Part shown: piece by piece, positions 14,201 to 29,200 of the stretch
How positions within the stretch are numbered: the stretch's first letter is position 1
Layout of the letters: every line of letters begins with the position of its first letter
From: Malania oleifera
Lineage: Eukaryota > Streptophyta > Magnoliopsida > Santalales > Ximeniaceae
NCBI RefSeq assembly: GCF_029873635.1
Contig: NC_080420.1
Location: 33,175,231 to 33,239,230 of the forward strand
Length of the DNA stretch: 64,000 bases
Direction of reading: 5' to 3'
Notes under the pieces: generated by a model
Told to the model about the DNA's origin: nothing
Database searches by the model: none
What the model saw: only the letters and a program-made list of their open reading frames with translations
Made by a program: the position numbers and the translations under genes

Positions 14201-17200
14201 ACTTTTTGAGGTAAAAGTTAAAAATTACATATAAACTAAACTTTACATTTGGCTAATGTTGAATAATTGGGTAAAAAAATGGAAGACATAACCTCAATGA
14301 TAGGTCTCTCCCTCTATTTATAATATATGTCAAGTACAATTCAACCCAATAACCATTAACACTCTCCCTCAAGCTGGAGCATATATATCATATGCTCCTA
14401 GCCTGTTACAAATGAATTTCACTTGAGCACCTCCAAGGCTTTAGTGAATAAATCAACAAGCTGAAAATTAGACTCCACATGAGTGGTTGTAATAAGATTT
14501 TTCAAAAGTTTCTCTTGAACAAAGTGGCAATCAACTTCGATGTGCTTTGTCCACTCATGGAAGACCGAGTTAGAGGCAATATGAATAGCAGCTCGATTAT
14601 CACATATCAACTCCATAGGTTGAGAATGTGGAAAACCCAATTCTTCCAACATATTCTTCAACCAAACAAGTTCACATGTAGTGTGAGTCATAGCCCTATA
14701 CCCTGGCTCAACACCTGACTTGGCCACCACAATTTGTTTCTTACTCTTCCAAAAAACCAAATTACCACCAACAAAGATATAGTACCTGGTCATGGATCTT
14801 CAAATGGAAGGCAACCCAACCCATTCTACACCTACATATCCTTGAATATGAGTGTGACCACAATCCAAAAAGAGACCTCTCCTGGTGCACCTTTGAGATA
14901 TCTCAATATGCGAAGTAATGCATCCCAATGAATTGTTCTTGGAGAATTAAAAAACTAACTCATAACACTTTTTGAAAAAAATATATTTGATCAAGTCATT
15001 GTGACATAATTCAACTTTCCAACAATTATGTGCTACTGTCCTGGATTAGGCAACAAATCACCCATATCTGGCACTAACTTACTATTGGGATCCATGGGTG
15101 TATCAACAAATTTGGATCCCAACAACCTAGTCTTATCTAAAAAGTCAAGAACATACTTTCTCTATGACTAGATTGTTCCCATACGAGATCTCGATACTTC
15201 TATACCCAAGAAGTACTTCAATGGTCCCAAATCCTTGGTTTGAAATTTAGTATGTAGGAAAATCTGTAAATCCCGGATGCCTTGATCATCATCCCCAATA
15301 ATCACAATATTATCCACATACACAATAAATAAAATCTTCCCAGATGGAGTATGACAATAAAATACGGAGTAATCAAGTGCACATTGTTGGAGGCCAAACT
15401 CAAGTATGACAACACCGAATCAACCAAACCATGCTCTCAAAAAGTATTTTAAACCATATAATGATTTCTTTAGCCGACACATTAAGCTTGATTCCCCCTG
15501 AGCAACAAATCCAAGTGGTTGCTCCATATAGACCTCCTCCTGCTAGGAAAGCATTCCATATTTAACTGATGTGAAGGCCAATAACAAGTCGTGTTTAAGG
15601 AGATGAACAATCATACTGAAGCAAGTTTAGTGACTAGAGAAAATGAGTCCAAATAATCCAAACCATACACTTGATTATATGCCTTAGCAACAAGGCAAGC
15701 CTTCAATCGATTTGCGGAACCATCTGGATTGGCCTTCACAATATGCACCCAATGACAACCAACCACAAACTTATTAGGAGGTAGAGGTACCAACTCCTAA
15801 GTATCACGATCTTGCAGTACATGCATCTCTTCATCAATTGCATTCCTTGACCCAGAATGGGACAAGGCTTCAGAAATAGATTTTGGAATAGAAAAGAAGA
15901 CAAAGTACTAACAAAACAATAATACGAGGGTGACAAGAAGTCATAACAAACGAAATTAGAGATTAGATGTTGAGTACAACATCATTTACCTTTTCAAACA
16001 GCAGTGGGTGGATATCAACATCTGGGGAAATAGCATCATCTGACAAGGGAACTAGAGGCATAGAAGTAGAAGCTAGAGGATACTATCCTTCCTTGAGTCG
16101 CCATGTGTATACTTGCAAATTGGGATGATCCAGACGACTAAAATGACTCAAACTAGGTGGATTGGGAACGGATTTTAGATTAGGATCCGGAAGGCAAGGT
16201 AGAGGAAGAGACTCATTAAGGTCAACAAAACTCGAGGAATCAGAGTAGTATGGAGTAGACTCAAAAAGGGTGGTATCAGCAGAGATAAAATTGATGTAAA
16301 GTAGGCCTATAACATCGACATCCTTTTTGAGTATAGGAATACCCCAAAAGAAAATAAATTTGATAGCACGAAGAGCCAACTTATCCGTTCATGGAGTTAA
16401 TTGATGGAAAAAGTCATACAGTTGAATATATGAGGAGGAAGGGAGAACAAATGAGCCTTAATGGAAATAATTGAATATGAGATTTTGCCACCAAGGATAA
16501 ATGATGACATCTTATTAATGAGAGAGCAAGTAGTGAGCATAGCATCACTCAAACTTTGGGGACATTCATTTGATACAATAAGGTACGAGTGACTTCAAGA
16601 ATATGTCTATTTTCCCATTCTACAACTTCAATTTGTTGTGGAGTGTGGGCACAAGATAGATCAGACCAGAATTACTCATACAGGTAGTCAGGTACTAAAT
16701 AGGGTACTGAAGTGCTCAATAGCATTATCACTACGAAGTATCTTGACTAGCATATCAAAGTGAGCCTTTATTTGAGAACAGAAGGCACAAAAGATATTAA
16801 GCAACTCAGAACGACTTTTCATTAAATACAACCAAGTCATCCTAGAGTAATCATCAACAAATGTGACAAAGTATCAAAACCCCAATTTTGACATGACACA
16901 ACTAGAAACCCAAAAATCAAAATGGACAAGCATGAAAGGACTATTTGCCCATTTGTCAACCCAAGAAGCAAAGGGAACACAATGATGTTTTGATTGTTTT
17001 CCCCACTAACAAAAGTCACACTTAAGGCTGGAAATAGAACTCAAGGTAGAACATGTTGTTTCGATTTGTCCAAGGACTGATGACCGAGGTGATAAATGGA
17101 TTTGAAGTGGTGTAGCAGCAGCTGTGCAGGCTATGGGAGATGAGAGCAACTTAAAGTAGTAAAATCCACAAGCTCCACGTCCAGTGCCAATTGTCTTCTT

Positions 17201-20200
17201 CATCTTTATATACTGAATAACCACAAAATAAAGAAAGAAGGTGGAATAATTGTAAGGTTACTAACAGACATTGCGAAGGGACTTAGGAATGTTCAAAATA
17301 GAGGAAAGAGTGATGGTGGGAGTAGGATTTGCTATTGTTATCCCCTTAACTGTAGTTGTGGACCCATCAGCAAGGGTGACTTGAGGTAGATTTTTAGTAT
17401 ATTGGAGGGCAGAAAAGAAGTTCGTTACACCTGTCATATGGTCAGTAGCAGCAGAGTGGATAATCCAAGGACTAGTGGGAGAGATACCAGATGACATACA
17501 ATATGTAGGATTACCCTTACGAGGAAAAGATGCAATGTGATGGGATGCTTGATATTGTAGGAACCTTGAATACTCGTCCTCCAAAGCAATTATAGTATGT
17601 TGTTCCCCTGAACAGGTGCTTGACAAGGGAAACACACTTTTGGGATTTGAGGACGCCATCACAACACACACAGCCTCAATACAGCAGCAAATCAGAAATA
17701 TACAGCAATCAAAAGTCTTGGAATACCTAAAGTGAACTTCTGGACCAACCGAAACAATCACAAGCAAACTTCCAGACCAACCAAAACAACCACAAACGAG
17801 TTACCACTAATTCAATGACAAATGAGCCACCAACAACACAGTATAGTACTGCCACAGCGGTAAAAAATTAGCCTACACACTGCCTCTGCCACAGGGCACC
17901 AACCAACCACTTCAATAAATCAAAGAACAATTAACAAACTGCCATGAGCGGTGATCGAAAAAGGTTGAATCTTTGAGCAGAATTCATGACCAACAACTTG
18001 ATACCATAGTCTATGAGGAAATCAAGCCATGCTGGAAAAATTCAGACCTTAAAACTTGCTCAAAGTACTCTCACGCACTGGTGCATAGAGTCGGGATCTG
18101 TTGTCTTCCTACCGGTGCGTGGAGCTCTCCCTGGCTATGAAATTTTACTGGTCAGTAGATTGGCTGGTGCTGTGTTTGCGTATGTGGTTATTTTTGCAAA
18201 ATATGAAGGACTTATTTGAGTTTCTGAGAGGGTAACAGTGTCCAGGATTTTCCACCAACTAGAGTGTTTTCCAGCAGCTCCTGGACTTTGCTTCCGGTCT
18301 TTGGTGGTGTGAATAATTCCTCTACAGCCTCAGGATTGAGGTTTAGGGTTTCTTTTATGGTTTGGTTTTGGTTTGAGGTTTAGTGTCTTTGCTTCTGGTC
18401 TTTGGTGGTGTAAATAATCCCTCTACAGCCGCAGGATTGAGGTTTAGGGTTTCTTTTAGGGTTTGGTTTTGGTTTGAGGTTTAGTGTCTGGTGTTGGTAT
18501 GCACTTAGGGTTTAGGTCGGATCTTGATCTGATACCATTTTGAATAATTGGGTAAGGAAGACCTAACCTCAATGATGGGTCTCTCCTTCTATTTATAATA
18601 TATGTCAAGTACAATACCAATGACCATGATATCCTTACTAATTCACAGTTAATAACATAACTCAAACACATACTAATAATGCTAAATGCCCAATAACCAT
18701 TAACAGCTAACATGTGATTATTTTCAATTTTCTGGCTTATTTACTTATGTTTGAACTAAGAGAACATATCGAATATGAGACAATGATTACTCATCTGCAT
18801 ATAGTACCCTCAATCTTAGGAGAAAAGAGAATCATCTCTTTTAAATGTATGCATCCGCATCTTAGAGTTATGAAGGACTGAAATACAGCTATCTATAGCT
18901 ACACTGCTTTCATACATGCTCACCATATTGTGGCTGTACTGATGCAGAATAATGTACTTGTGTTTCTTCATGGATTCCTTGGAACTGGTGAAGACTGGAT
19001 TCCTATCATGAAGGCCCTCTCAGGATCTGCAAGATGCATTTCAATTGATCTTCCTGGACATGGTGGAACGAAAATTCAAAGCCAGGCCTCTAACAAAGCC
19101 GCACCAGAACTCAATTTGTCAATTGAAGTTATTGCAAGTGTTTTGTTTGAGTTATTTAATCACATCACTCCTGGGAGAGTTACTCTTGTTGGATATTCTA
19201 TGGGAGCTAGGATCACATTATACATGACCCTGAGGTTCAGTTATAAGGTACTTTGCAGAATGTTTAAGAGTTGAGAATGAAAAAATCTAATTGGTCTGGA
19301 TATGTATAATTTAGTTAATGAAATAAAACATTTTTCATGAAGATTGAAGGAGCTGTTATTATATCTGGAAGCCCAGGACTAAAGGAGTTAGCAGCAAGAA
19401 AAATTCGTAGGGCTAGAGATGACCGCAAAGCACGCTCCCTCATTACATATGGTTTGGAGCATTTTATGGACACATGGTATGCGGGAGAGCTGTGGAAGAG
19501 GTGATTACTAGGTTTTCCACTTTAAATTGTTAGCATCTGTGATTGCTTTAGTTCTACATAGGAATTCTCATTAGTCATTATATAAATTATTTTCTGAATT
19601 TAACAGCTTAAGAGGCCATCCCCATTTTGATCAGATAGCTGCCAGACGCTTGCAACATGGAGACGTGCACACTCTTGCAAAAGTTCTGTCTGATTTAAGC
19701 ATTGGGAGGCAGCCGTAAGCTTATATCTAGACCTTTTAATTCCTTTCCATTGAGTTTCTGTTACAGAATGGATTGCTTTTTTTATTTTTAATTGAAAATT
19801 TGTATTACATGGGCTTCGATGTAGCTGTTGGATTTGGTTGCTTGTCTGCTTTTGAAAATTTTTCCTTTTTCCCAAAGAGCCTTACTAGAAAACTCAATAT
19901 TACATGTTTTCTTTTTATCATAATGGTAATATGGTACAGTTGCTGGAGTCCCTTGAAAGTAGGAGCCACTTTGCAAAATCAAATTAGAAGAGGTAAAACA
20001 AAATTACACAAGGTCAGGGAAAATTTTACTTCAATTAAAAGCACTTAGTCAAACTTACCCACTAATTGTCATTTTCTTTGAGGCCATAAGGAATGGGTTT
20101 TCAACCATCATCTATTTATATGGGAGAATGTAGTGAGGCAAAGGAGTGGAGAATGGCTTCACTCTTAGCTTCCATTGCCGCTTGATATTGAGGGAACACA

Positions 20201-23200
20201 TGGAAAGGGAGTTGTCATGATGAGGAGTGCTTAGATTCAGAAGAAAACTTAAGCAGTTTCTGCTATTCTGAAAATGGCTTGTTAGTTGATCAGTTGAGAG
20301 CTGATCTAGATATGAAGGAGAAGATACTGAGCAGAACATCCAAGAGGATTTTTTGTGAATGAAAGGGAGGCAATGTTAAAACAGATCGAAAATTCCTTAC
20401 ACAAAATTCAGCATATAAGGGAAGAGAGTTCTCTATTGTCCTTATGACACTGGTCAAGGGATAGAAGCTACTGTTAAGCACTACTCAGATGAGACTATAG
20501 ATTCGATCAAATAGGGACCTTTGTCTCCTGTTCCTGAAGGTTGATGTTGTTGCTAGTCCTTCTGATGCTGGTAAGGGGGAGGGGTTTAATGATGAAGAGA
20601 CAGTAGTTCCTTTGGGCAATCTGAACACGTCAGAACCTGGAAAGGTATTCTTTTGCTTCTTGTTCAGTCCTATTTTTCTTTTAATGCCTCATGTCACAAG
20701 GAGGGATTTGCTGGGGTTAGTGCCTCTGCTTTTGGCTTAGGGGCTAGTGAGAGAGACTTTAGAAACCCAAATGAGCTTGTAAAAGACATAGGTTTGAAAT
20801 TAGTGAGTCCTACTGTAGTTGAGGTAAGGTTGGGGATGAGTCCTAAAACTTATGAGCAAAAAAAGAAAAAGGTGCAGAAATAATTAAAGAATTTCACTTC
20901 TTCCATTAATTATGGGGGCAGAAAAGGTAGTATAAGATTATGAAGATTGTCAGCTGGAATTTTAGGAGTCTAGGAGATGCTAGAAAGACGAGTTTTATTA
21001 GGGAAGTTCTGCTTAGGAATTCTCCCAATATTGTTCTAATCTAGGAGACTAAGCTTGAATTAGTTGATGGGGAGATTGTTAGAGGGATTTGGGGAGGGTG
21101 TTGTAAGGATTGGTTTTTGTACCCTCTCATGGGTCGGCGGGTGGAATTATCGTGTTGTGGGACACTCATTCTAGTACAAAAGTGGATAGCCTAGTGGAAT
21201 ATTTTACTCTTTTGATCCTATTACAAGTGAGAAAAATCAGGGTCAATGGTAGGTTTCCTCAGTGTATGATCCCTTTAGGCCTACTCTTAGGGGCTCTTTT
21301 TGGGATAACCTTTTCTTTGTTTTTGGCTTTTGTTCCCCTAGAGAATATGTGTTGTGATTTAATGCGATGAGGTTCCCATAGGAGAATAAGGGGGGAGATA
21401 GGGTTACTTGAACTATGCACAATTTGATTTGGTTATTTGGAAGTGTGGTTTGAGGGATATTCCTCTGGGCAATGCTCATTTTTCATGGTTGGTGGGTGGA
21501 GCTAGGGTGATGTTGTGCAGAATTAATAGGTTCTCTTTTTCCAACAAGGGGGAGGAGGAATTCCCCTAATCTCCCCCAAGGTGTTTTACCTAGACCAATA
21601 TCCAATCACTTTCCTATCTTATTGGAATGAAGGAAGGTTTTTTGGTGTCCTACTTGTTGGGCTTTGTGGAGCCTAGTTGTGTTTGATCCGGATGATGACC
21701 CGACCCGAAATAGTGTTGCGTGGTTCTTTTAATGGGAGATTTTTAATTGAGGGGACCAAGCCGCAGCGCTCATGGACAAGCCTCGGGGCAACGGCCCTGG
21801 GAAAAATTTTTTGGGAATCCTATGCGCAGGATATATATAGAAATCGTTGTTTTTGGTGATTAGGGTTTTCCTGACACAATTTTTGAGAAAGAGGAAAAAC
21901 TATACTGGCACACTCTGTATTTTTCCCTGATAATAGTGAAATAGTGAAATCCCTACAACTCTGTGGACGTAGGCAAAAATTGCCGAACACGTAAATACTG
22001 TCTTATGCGTGTGATTATTTTTTTCTTTTGGTGTGCGTTTTTCTCTATTTTGTTTCTCACAAGTTTTTGGGAATTTCGTGATAATTTCCCTACACTACTC
22101 CCTTCAAGTATGAAAACATGTGGTTGGATCATTGCTCTTTCCAAGCTCTAGTAAGGAATTCCCAGATGGAGATTGTGGAAAGAGGGGTTTAGATATATGA
22201 AGATAATGAAGAGGTTGAAAGAAAAAATTGAAAAAGTAGAATAGGGAAGTGTTTGAATATGTTAGGATTGAAAAAGACTAGTATTGTAGGAGAATTGGAT
22301 GAGTTAGATAGAAAAGAAGAAGTTGTTGCTCTTTCAAGAGAAGAGGAATCAAGAAGGGTTTCATTGAAGAATGAACTGGAAGAGGTGGTCTTTGTGGAAA
22401 TAAGCAGTTGAAGGTAGAAGAGAGATGGTGATTGTAAGTCTAGTTTTTTTCATAGGAAAGCTAGTGGGAAAATGAGAAAGAATTTGATTTGGGAGTTGGA
22501 GGTGGATAGGGGGGGGGGGGGGTTATATTGTATTCTTGCAGGTTTGCCTCCGAGGTCACTGATTTTTGTTATAACTTTTTTTTTTTTTTTTTGGAAGGAC
22601 GAGAGCAAATCGATGGTGAAAGGTTTAGAGTGGGATCTTTTGTTTCCTGATAAGACAGCCTGGTTAGAGAGACCTTTTGAGGAAGAGGAAGTTAGGTTTA
22701 CAGTCTTTAGGATGGAGAGATAAAGCTCCTAGGCCAGATGGTTTCAATTTGTTCTTCTTTCAAGATTGTTGGGAAGTAGTTAAGGATGACTGTCTGAAGG
22801 TTATTAATGAATGTTATTGGAATGGGATCTTAAGTAAAGAGTATAAATTCTACATTTATAACTATGGTGCCAAAGAAAATAAGGTTTATTAAGATTTCTA
22901 AGTATGGATATGTTATGGATATGTTAGTCTAGTATCTAATATTTATAAAGTAATCACTAATGTACTAGCTCAAAGGTTCAAGTGTGGTGCTTTATAAGAC
23001 TAAGGCCCAAAGTGCGTTTGTGGGGGGAGACATATTGGGATGCCATTTTGGTTGCAAATGCAGTCATTGAGGACATTAGGAGGATTTGAAAATGCTTACG
23101 ATAAAGGGGTTTGGAGAGAGATGACATGGTTAGATGAGAGGTTCTATGTCTAATGTGAATTATTTGGTGTTAGTGAACGTGAGCCTAAAACTTGGTTTAG

Positions 23201-26200
23201 GGCTATGAGGGGAATTAGGCAAGAGGATCCTCTTTCCCCGTTTTTGTTCATCTTAGTGGCTGATGTTTTGAATAGGATGGTTGATAGGGCTGCGGGTAAA
23301 GGTTTAGTGAAAGGACTAGGAGTGGGGAAGGAGGTAATGGTTTCGCACCTATAGTTTGCTAACGGTATGTCGACACGGAATTCGTCCAAGGGGTGCCGAT
23401 GAATGGGAGTTGCATGGCAATCCCCCAAACAAGAAAACAAGAGGAAAACGAAGAGTCTAAGAAGATGACACAAATGATTGAAAAGCGGAGTCGCAACCTT
23501 TATTTTTAAAAAAACAAATAAAATGAAAAACAAAAGATAATACCCTAAGAAATATACAAAATTGAGAAGAGGGTTCGGGAGTTCAATTGTGCATAGAAAA
23601 GGTGGTTGTCCAACCGTTCTAAAAGAGATCAATCAACCAACACCCTTATAGACACCCGTCCACGGTTACTGCTGACTATGCATGTGTATGTGCCTCAAAC
23701 ATAAAGAAATATCATTTGATGAAATATCATCATCCAAGAATCTCAAACAATAGGATCAAGAACTGTGTTGTGCTCTTTTCTTGTAAAAAAGTTAGCTTCA
23801 GGAAACCTTAAAGGTATTTTAAAAAGTGGAGAAAAATGGAAAAATGGTGGAAAAAGTTTTTATTGATTGCAATCGATGAGTTCAAAGATGATTGGATTTC
23901 AAAATCGAATTGATTTTGAAAAAGAATGAAAAAGTAAGAAATTTGGTTCGCCATATTTCAGATGAGGTTTGACTTGATTGAAGAAGATGATTGGACTTTT
24001 AAATTGGTGTTTTTGAAAAGATGGATGTGATTGAATTTGATTGGTAACCAAATAAAAATAAAGCTTGATTTGGTTTGAAATCAAGGATTGACAGTAGTTG
24101 GAATTGAAATCTCTTGATTAAAATTAGGGATTGAATAATTGATATGAAAATTCATTGATTGGAGTCAGAGATTAGATTCAAATCCATGACTAAAATTAGG
24201 GTTAATGATGATTGATATGAAAATCCACTAGTAAGAATTGAGGATTAATGGTGATGAATATTTAAAATCCATGATTGAAATCCAGGGATTAAATGATGAT
24301 TAACATGAAAATCTACTTATTGAAATTGGGGATTAATGGTGATGGAGATTTGAGATTCAAGATTGAAATCAGGGGTAATGACTATTGATATGAAATTCCA
24401 CTAAGTGGAATCGAGAATTAATGGTGATGAAGATTTGGAATCCGTGATAAAAATCAGGGGTTGAATGATGGCTGATGTGAAAATCCACTAATTGAAATCA
24501 AGAATTACTAGTGATGGAGATTTGGAATCCATAATTGAGTTCAATAATTTAATGCTGGTTGGGAGTAAATCCCCTAATGGAAGTCAGTGATTTGATGTTG
24601 ATTGGGAGTAAATCCATTGATTGAAAAATCTATTTTCAGTGGTCATTGGGAGGGATCTTTGATTTGTAAATCAATCAATAAGATGGATTGAAAAAGAAGA
24701 TATTTGATTGGGTATGGGATCCAAAAATGGAATGATTTCTTTGAAATGAAAATCTTTGACAAATGCGGAAATTTTTGAAAAACGCTATAATGGTTTCATC
24801 ATCGACCTGAAAAATAAACAATTCAAAATCAAATTGAAAAAGTCTTTTTGAAAAGGTGGCATTTTGAAAAATGGAAATAGAATTCCGAGTTTGCCCTTCA
24901 CATTTCACCTGTGGTGCAAGCACCTGCTCTTATTCACCCATGTAGGCTTAAGGGAGAGTACTCGTACTGTGCCTAGAGAGGGAAAAATAAAGGCACGATA
25001 TGTGGGGGGATTCTCTCTTCCACCCCATCATAAGGGATGATATCACACAGGTTAAGCATGGAGGTACCTAATTTCTACGTTAGCCCTAAAATACAAATTT
25101 AATGACAACCAATTTTCATGAATAAGACAATTAAGAATGTAAATTGAGATATTAAACTCACAAATTAATCCACATTAAATGCAAGTTAGAAGGTGCTTCC
25201 AAAATAAACCGTGTCATCTCTAACCCCACTTTTTCCCTCTCTTTTATCGACCATTTTTATTTTGTATTTTTTTTTATTTTCAAAAATTATTTTTTGAAAA
25301 AGGAAATATTTTATTATATTACTAAATAAAAGGGTACACTATATAGTAATAATAGTAGATACAATAAATATTAAAATACTAATAATACGTAATAATAATA
25401 CTTTCAAAAAGGACTTTATTTTATCAAAGAAATATAAGCTTGGGATGGCCTAGATGATTATAGTAGAGAAGAGAAATTGATGAATCCAGGTGGAACGTTC
25501 AAGCACACACAAGATCAATCCCTTTGTGCACCTCCTTTCTTCCAAGAATGCAGTGCATGCTCCTCTCTCCTTCATCCTTGCTTTCTCCCAATGACCTCTT
25601 AAGCATACGTTCAAGTGTGCTCGCTCTCTCTCTCTCTCCAGCGTCTCTCTCACACTCATTTTCGGATAACTCTCTCCAGCTTTTCAATGTGTCATCTCTC
25701 CTCCACTCTAGCCTCCTATTCATAGGCAACGGTTAGGGGATAAAATGTATTCCCAAGAGTACCCCTAGGAGCAAGGAAGATTTACCTCCTTGCCCCCTCA
25801 GGGCATTTGGGCATGCAAAGAAAGCTAAAATAAACCCAAAAATGCCAATCCAATTTGGAAAAGGCCTCAAAATCTCAAATTGAAGCTCTAAGAGGCTCCA
25901 AAAATGCAATTAAGGCTGGAACAAAAGCCAAAATGGGTCCCAAAGCTCCTTCTATGCTTGCTGAGCTCAGGAAAAAGGAAACCTGGTCAAAATGGGCATC
26001 AAAATGATACAATTTTTTTTATGGGCCTTCTTTTTTGAATATGTTGGGGCTTCTTCATGTTTTCGGAAGGGTTTCAGGGCTGAAGATTAATATGGGAAAG
26101 AGTGGTATCAGGGCTATGAATATGCCTATTAAGCATGTTTGGAAGTAATCATCGGAGGTAGGGTGCGCTGAGTTGGAATGGTCGTCGTCCTATTTAAGGG

Positions 26201-29200
26201 CTCCTTTGGGGGGGTAATCCTAGATCTATTGGCTTTTGGGATCCGGTTGTTGAGAGAGCGTCTAAGCGTTTAAATGGATGGAAGCATGCTTATTTTTCTT
26301 TGGGAGGCAGGATTACTCTAATTCAAGATTGTCTTTCTAGGATCCTGTTGTATTTTCCTTCTATTTTCAAAATTCCTATGGGAATTGCTAGCAAGATTGA
26401 GAAAATTATGAGAGATTTTCTGCGATCAGGGGTAAGGGGCTGTAGGGACCATTTGGTGAGATGGAAGTTCATTTGTAGGTCCAAATGGGAGCACTATATG
26501 GATCTTGGAAGTTTGGTGTCAAAAACATGGTTCAATTGGCCAAATGGCTTTGGCAGTTCCCGTTGGAGGATTCTTCCTTGCAACATAAAGTTGTTAAAAG
26601 CAAGTTTTGATTTGATGAGAATGGATGGGACAAAATTTTGGGTTCTAGATGCTCTTTGAAAAATTTGTGGAAAGCTATTTCTTAGATTTATCCTCTTTAT
26701 TCCCCATGCTAAATTTTTGTTGGTAGGGGTTGTAATATCCATTGTTAGAAAGACCTTTGGTTAGGGAATGTTGTTTTTTCCACCTCTTTTCCTCACCTCT
26801 TTTGCCTGAGCTTAGGGTAGAATGATTTCATTTCTTCTTTTATTGTTGATCTGGTTGGTCCTTTATCTTCTTGGGATTTTCATGTTAGGAGATCCTTGAA
26901 TTATAGGGAAACGGAAGAATCATCCTCCTTGTTAGTCTTGTTGAATAGGTGTTGGGTAACTTTGAAGGGTGATTGTGGATCTTGGTCTTTGGATCCCTCG
27001 TGGTTTTATTCTTGCAAATCTTTTTGTGAGTTCTTGACTGGCTCTGATTTTTCCTTTTTTCTCTACAAAACTATTTGGAAGGCCAAAGTTCCCCCCTAGG
27101 ATCAAAGCTTTTCTCTAGTTGGTTCTGTATAATGAGATCAACACTAATAACTTGTTGCAGATTGGGAAGCCTTTAAAGCCTCTCTCTCCAGACGCGTGTG
27201 CTTTTTTTCAATTGCTCAAAATTTGCTCTACGTCTTTTCTTGCACACTGATTTTGCATAGAGTTTGGAACAATCTATTCAGTTATTTTGAAGATGTTAAA
27301 ATCTCAAGTATCATTGTAAATAATAAACAAATTAGGAAAGCGGGTAAATGTGAGGGATTTGATATTATTTGGTAAGGGGATTGTTTCCTTTTTTAGAATA
27401 AGTGATTGTATTATATAAGATTGGAATGTACATATGAAAAAATTAATTCAATGTAATTCAAGGCTTCTGCTTACATGGTATCAGAGCTAGGGTTTCTTAA
27501 CCTTAGCTAACAATGGCCAACAGCACCAGCAAAGGGGCAACCTCATCTGGAAAATCTGACAGGGATTCCGAGGTTACATCTGCTGGGGGTTTGAATAGGC
27601 TAGACGATACAACCTTTCCACTCTCAATGGAGAAATTGAACGGGAAAAATTTTCGAGAATGAGCTCAATCCATAAAGTTGGTGATTGAAGGAAAAGGGAA
27701 ACTAGGTTACCTTACTGGAGAAAGGAGGAAACCCGACCCTATTGATGTTGTTGCCTTGCAAACATGGAGATCCGAAAACTCCATGATCACGGCTTGGCTC
27801 GTTAACTTGATGAAGCTAGCGATTGGTAAAATATACTTCTTCTTACCCATGGCAAAGGATGTCTAGGACGCCGTTCGCGAAACCTACTCTAATGTTGAGA
27901 GCTATTCACAAATATTTGACATTAAATCTCGATTGTGGTAGATGAGGCAAGGTGATAGGGAAGTCACGGAGTATTTCTTGGAGATGACCCATCTTTGGTA
28001 GGAGCTTGATCTGAGCATCGGCAAGGAGTGGGAGTGCTTCGGCGACAGCACACGATACCGAAGGAGGCTCGAAAACGAAAGGGTCTTTCAGTTTCTTGCC
28101 GGCCTCAACCGAGATCTGGACCACGTGAGGGGACGCATCCTTGGCCGGCGACCTCTTCCTTCAACCCGAGAGGTCTTCGCAGAAGTTAGAAGGGAGGAGA
28201 GTAGGATGCGTGTGATGCTGAGGCCCCAAAGTGATCGGGTCGGGTTGGACCTATCCGTATCCGCCCCAAATTCAAATGGGAACACTAATAAGCCTGATGT
28301 CTTGGTCCTTGTATCAAAAGGCCCGGGGGGATCCAGTCAACGACCACAAAAAGGTAAATTATGGTGTAAACATTGCCGCAAAACAGGTCATTCAAAAGAT
28401 AACTACTGGGAGATTCATGGAAAACCAGCAGATTGGAAGCCGAGACAATACCAAAAAAATCATGGGTACCAGGCTAGCACTGACGGGTCAACTGAAGAAT
28501 TACAAGGAGAAAAAACCAATAATACCTCCCCAAGTAGTGCATTCAATCCTCAGCAGTTAGATCAGCTGTATAAAATGATTTCGTCAATTCAAACATCGGG
28601 TCAGTCTTCCTCTGGTTCCCTAGCTCACCGAGGTAATTATTTGTCAGCCTTAAATACTACATCCTTTTACAAATCTCCATGGATAATTGACTCGAGTGCA
28701 TCTGATCATATGACTGGTTCTTATCAATTGTTTTCATCCTACTCACCATATGTTGGGAATTTGAGAGTAAAAATTGCAGATGGCTCCCTCTCACCAGTTG
28801 TCGGTAAAGGAAGTATTCGCATATCTGACTCTGTAACTTTAAAATTTGTCCTACATGTTCCCAAGTTATCTTGCAACCTATTATCCATCAGCCAGTTAAC
28901 AAAAGACTCAAATTGTTCTGCTAAATTTGTTTCATCTCATTGTGTTTTTCAGGACCTATCATCGGGGAAGACGATTGGCACTGCTAAGGCATATGATGGA
29001 TTCTACTACTTTGAGGCAAGCTTGAGTGAACTATGTAATACTCCAATTTGTGATTTTGCATCTATTTCTAGAGATAGTGAACTTTTGTTATGGCACTCAA
29101 GGATGGGTCATCCCAATTTCCAATATTTAAAACGTTTGTTTCCTTCTATTTGTTCAAATAAAATGTCTTCTGAGTTTCAATGTGAAGTGTGTGAGCTTGC

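Larger units (their letters stand above)
14252..18710 (-). mobile_element. Ty1/Copia element with both LTRs and TSD (fossil)
   Basis: Antisense Copia element at 14257-18705 inside PHYLLO intron 13980-18947. The 5-bp duplication GCTAA is at 14252-14256 and again at 18706-18710. The 3' LTR is 14257-14362 and the 5' LTR about 18538-18705; they differ in length. A primer-binding site complementary to initiator tRNA-Met (TGATACCA on the plus strand) abuts the 5' LTR at about 18530, and a polypurine tract abuts the 3' LTR. On the minus strand there are a protease-like [13 protein letters not shown] block (about 17460), integrase remnants (about 16300-17000), RT (about 15500-15800), and RNase H (about 14480-14740). 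No gag is recognisable. It is broken in ten or more places. It is of the same family as the sense element at 4811-7907. Confidence 0.9.

Noticed and set aside
23150-23632. 160-residue minus-strand frame
   Set aside because: It spans the junction of LINE E and the 2.6-kb insert, so it is a chance frame.
25450-25736. Overlapping Arg/Glu- and Ser/Leu-rich frames
   Set aside because: They come from a low-complexity CT-rich stretch open on both strands; no domain.
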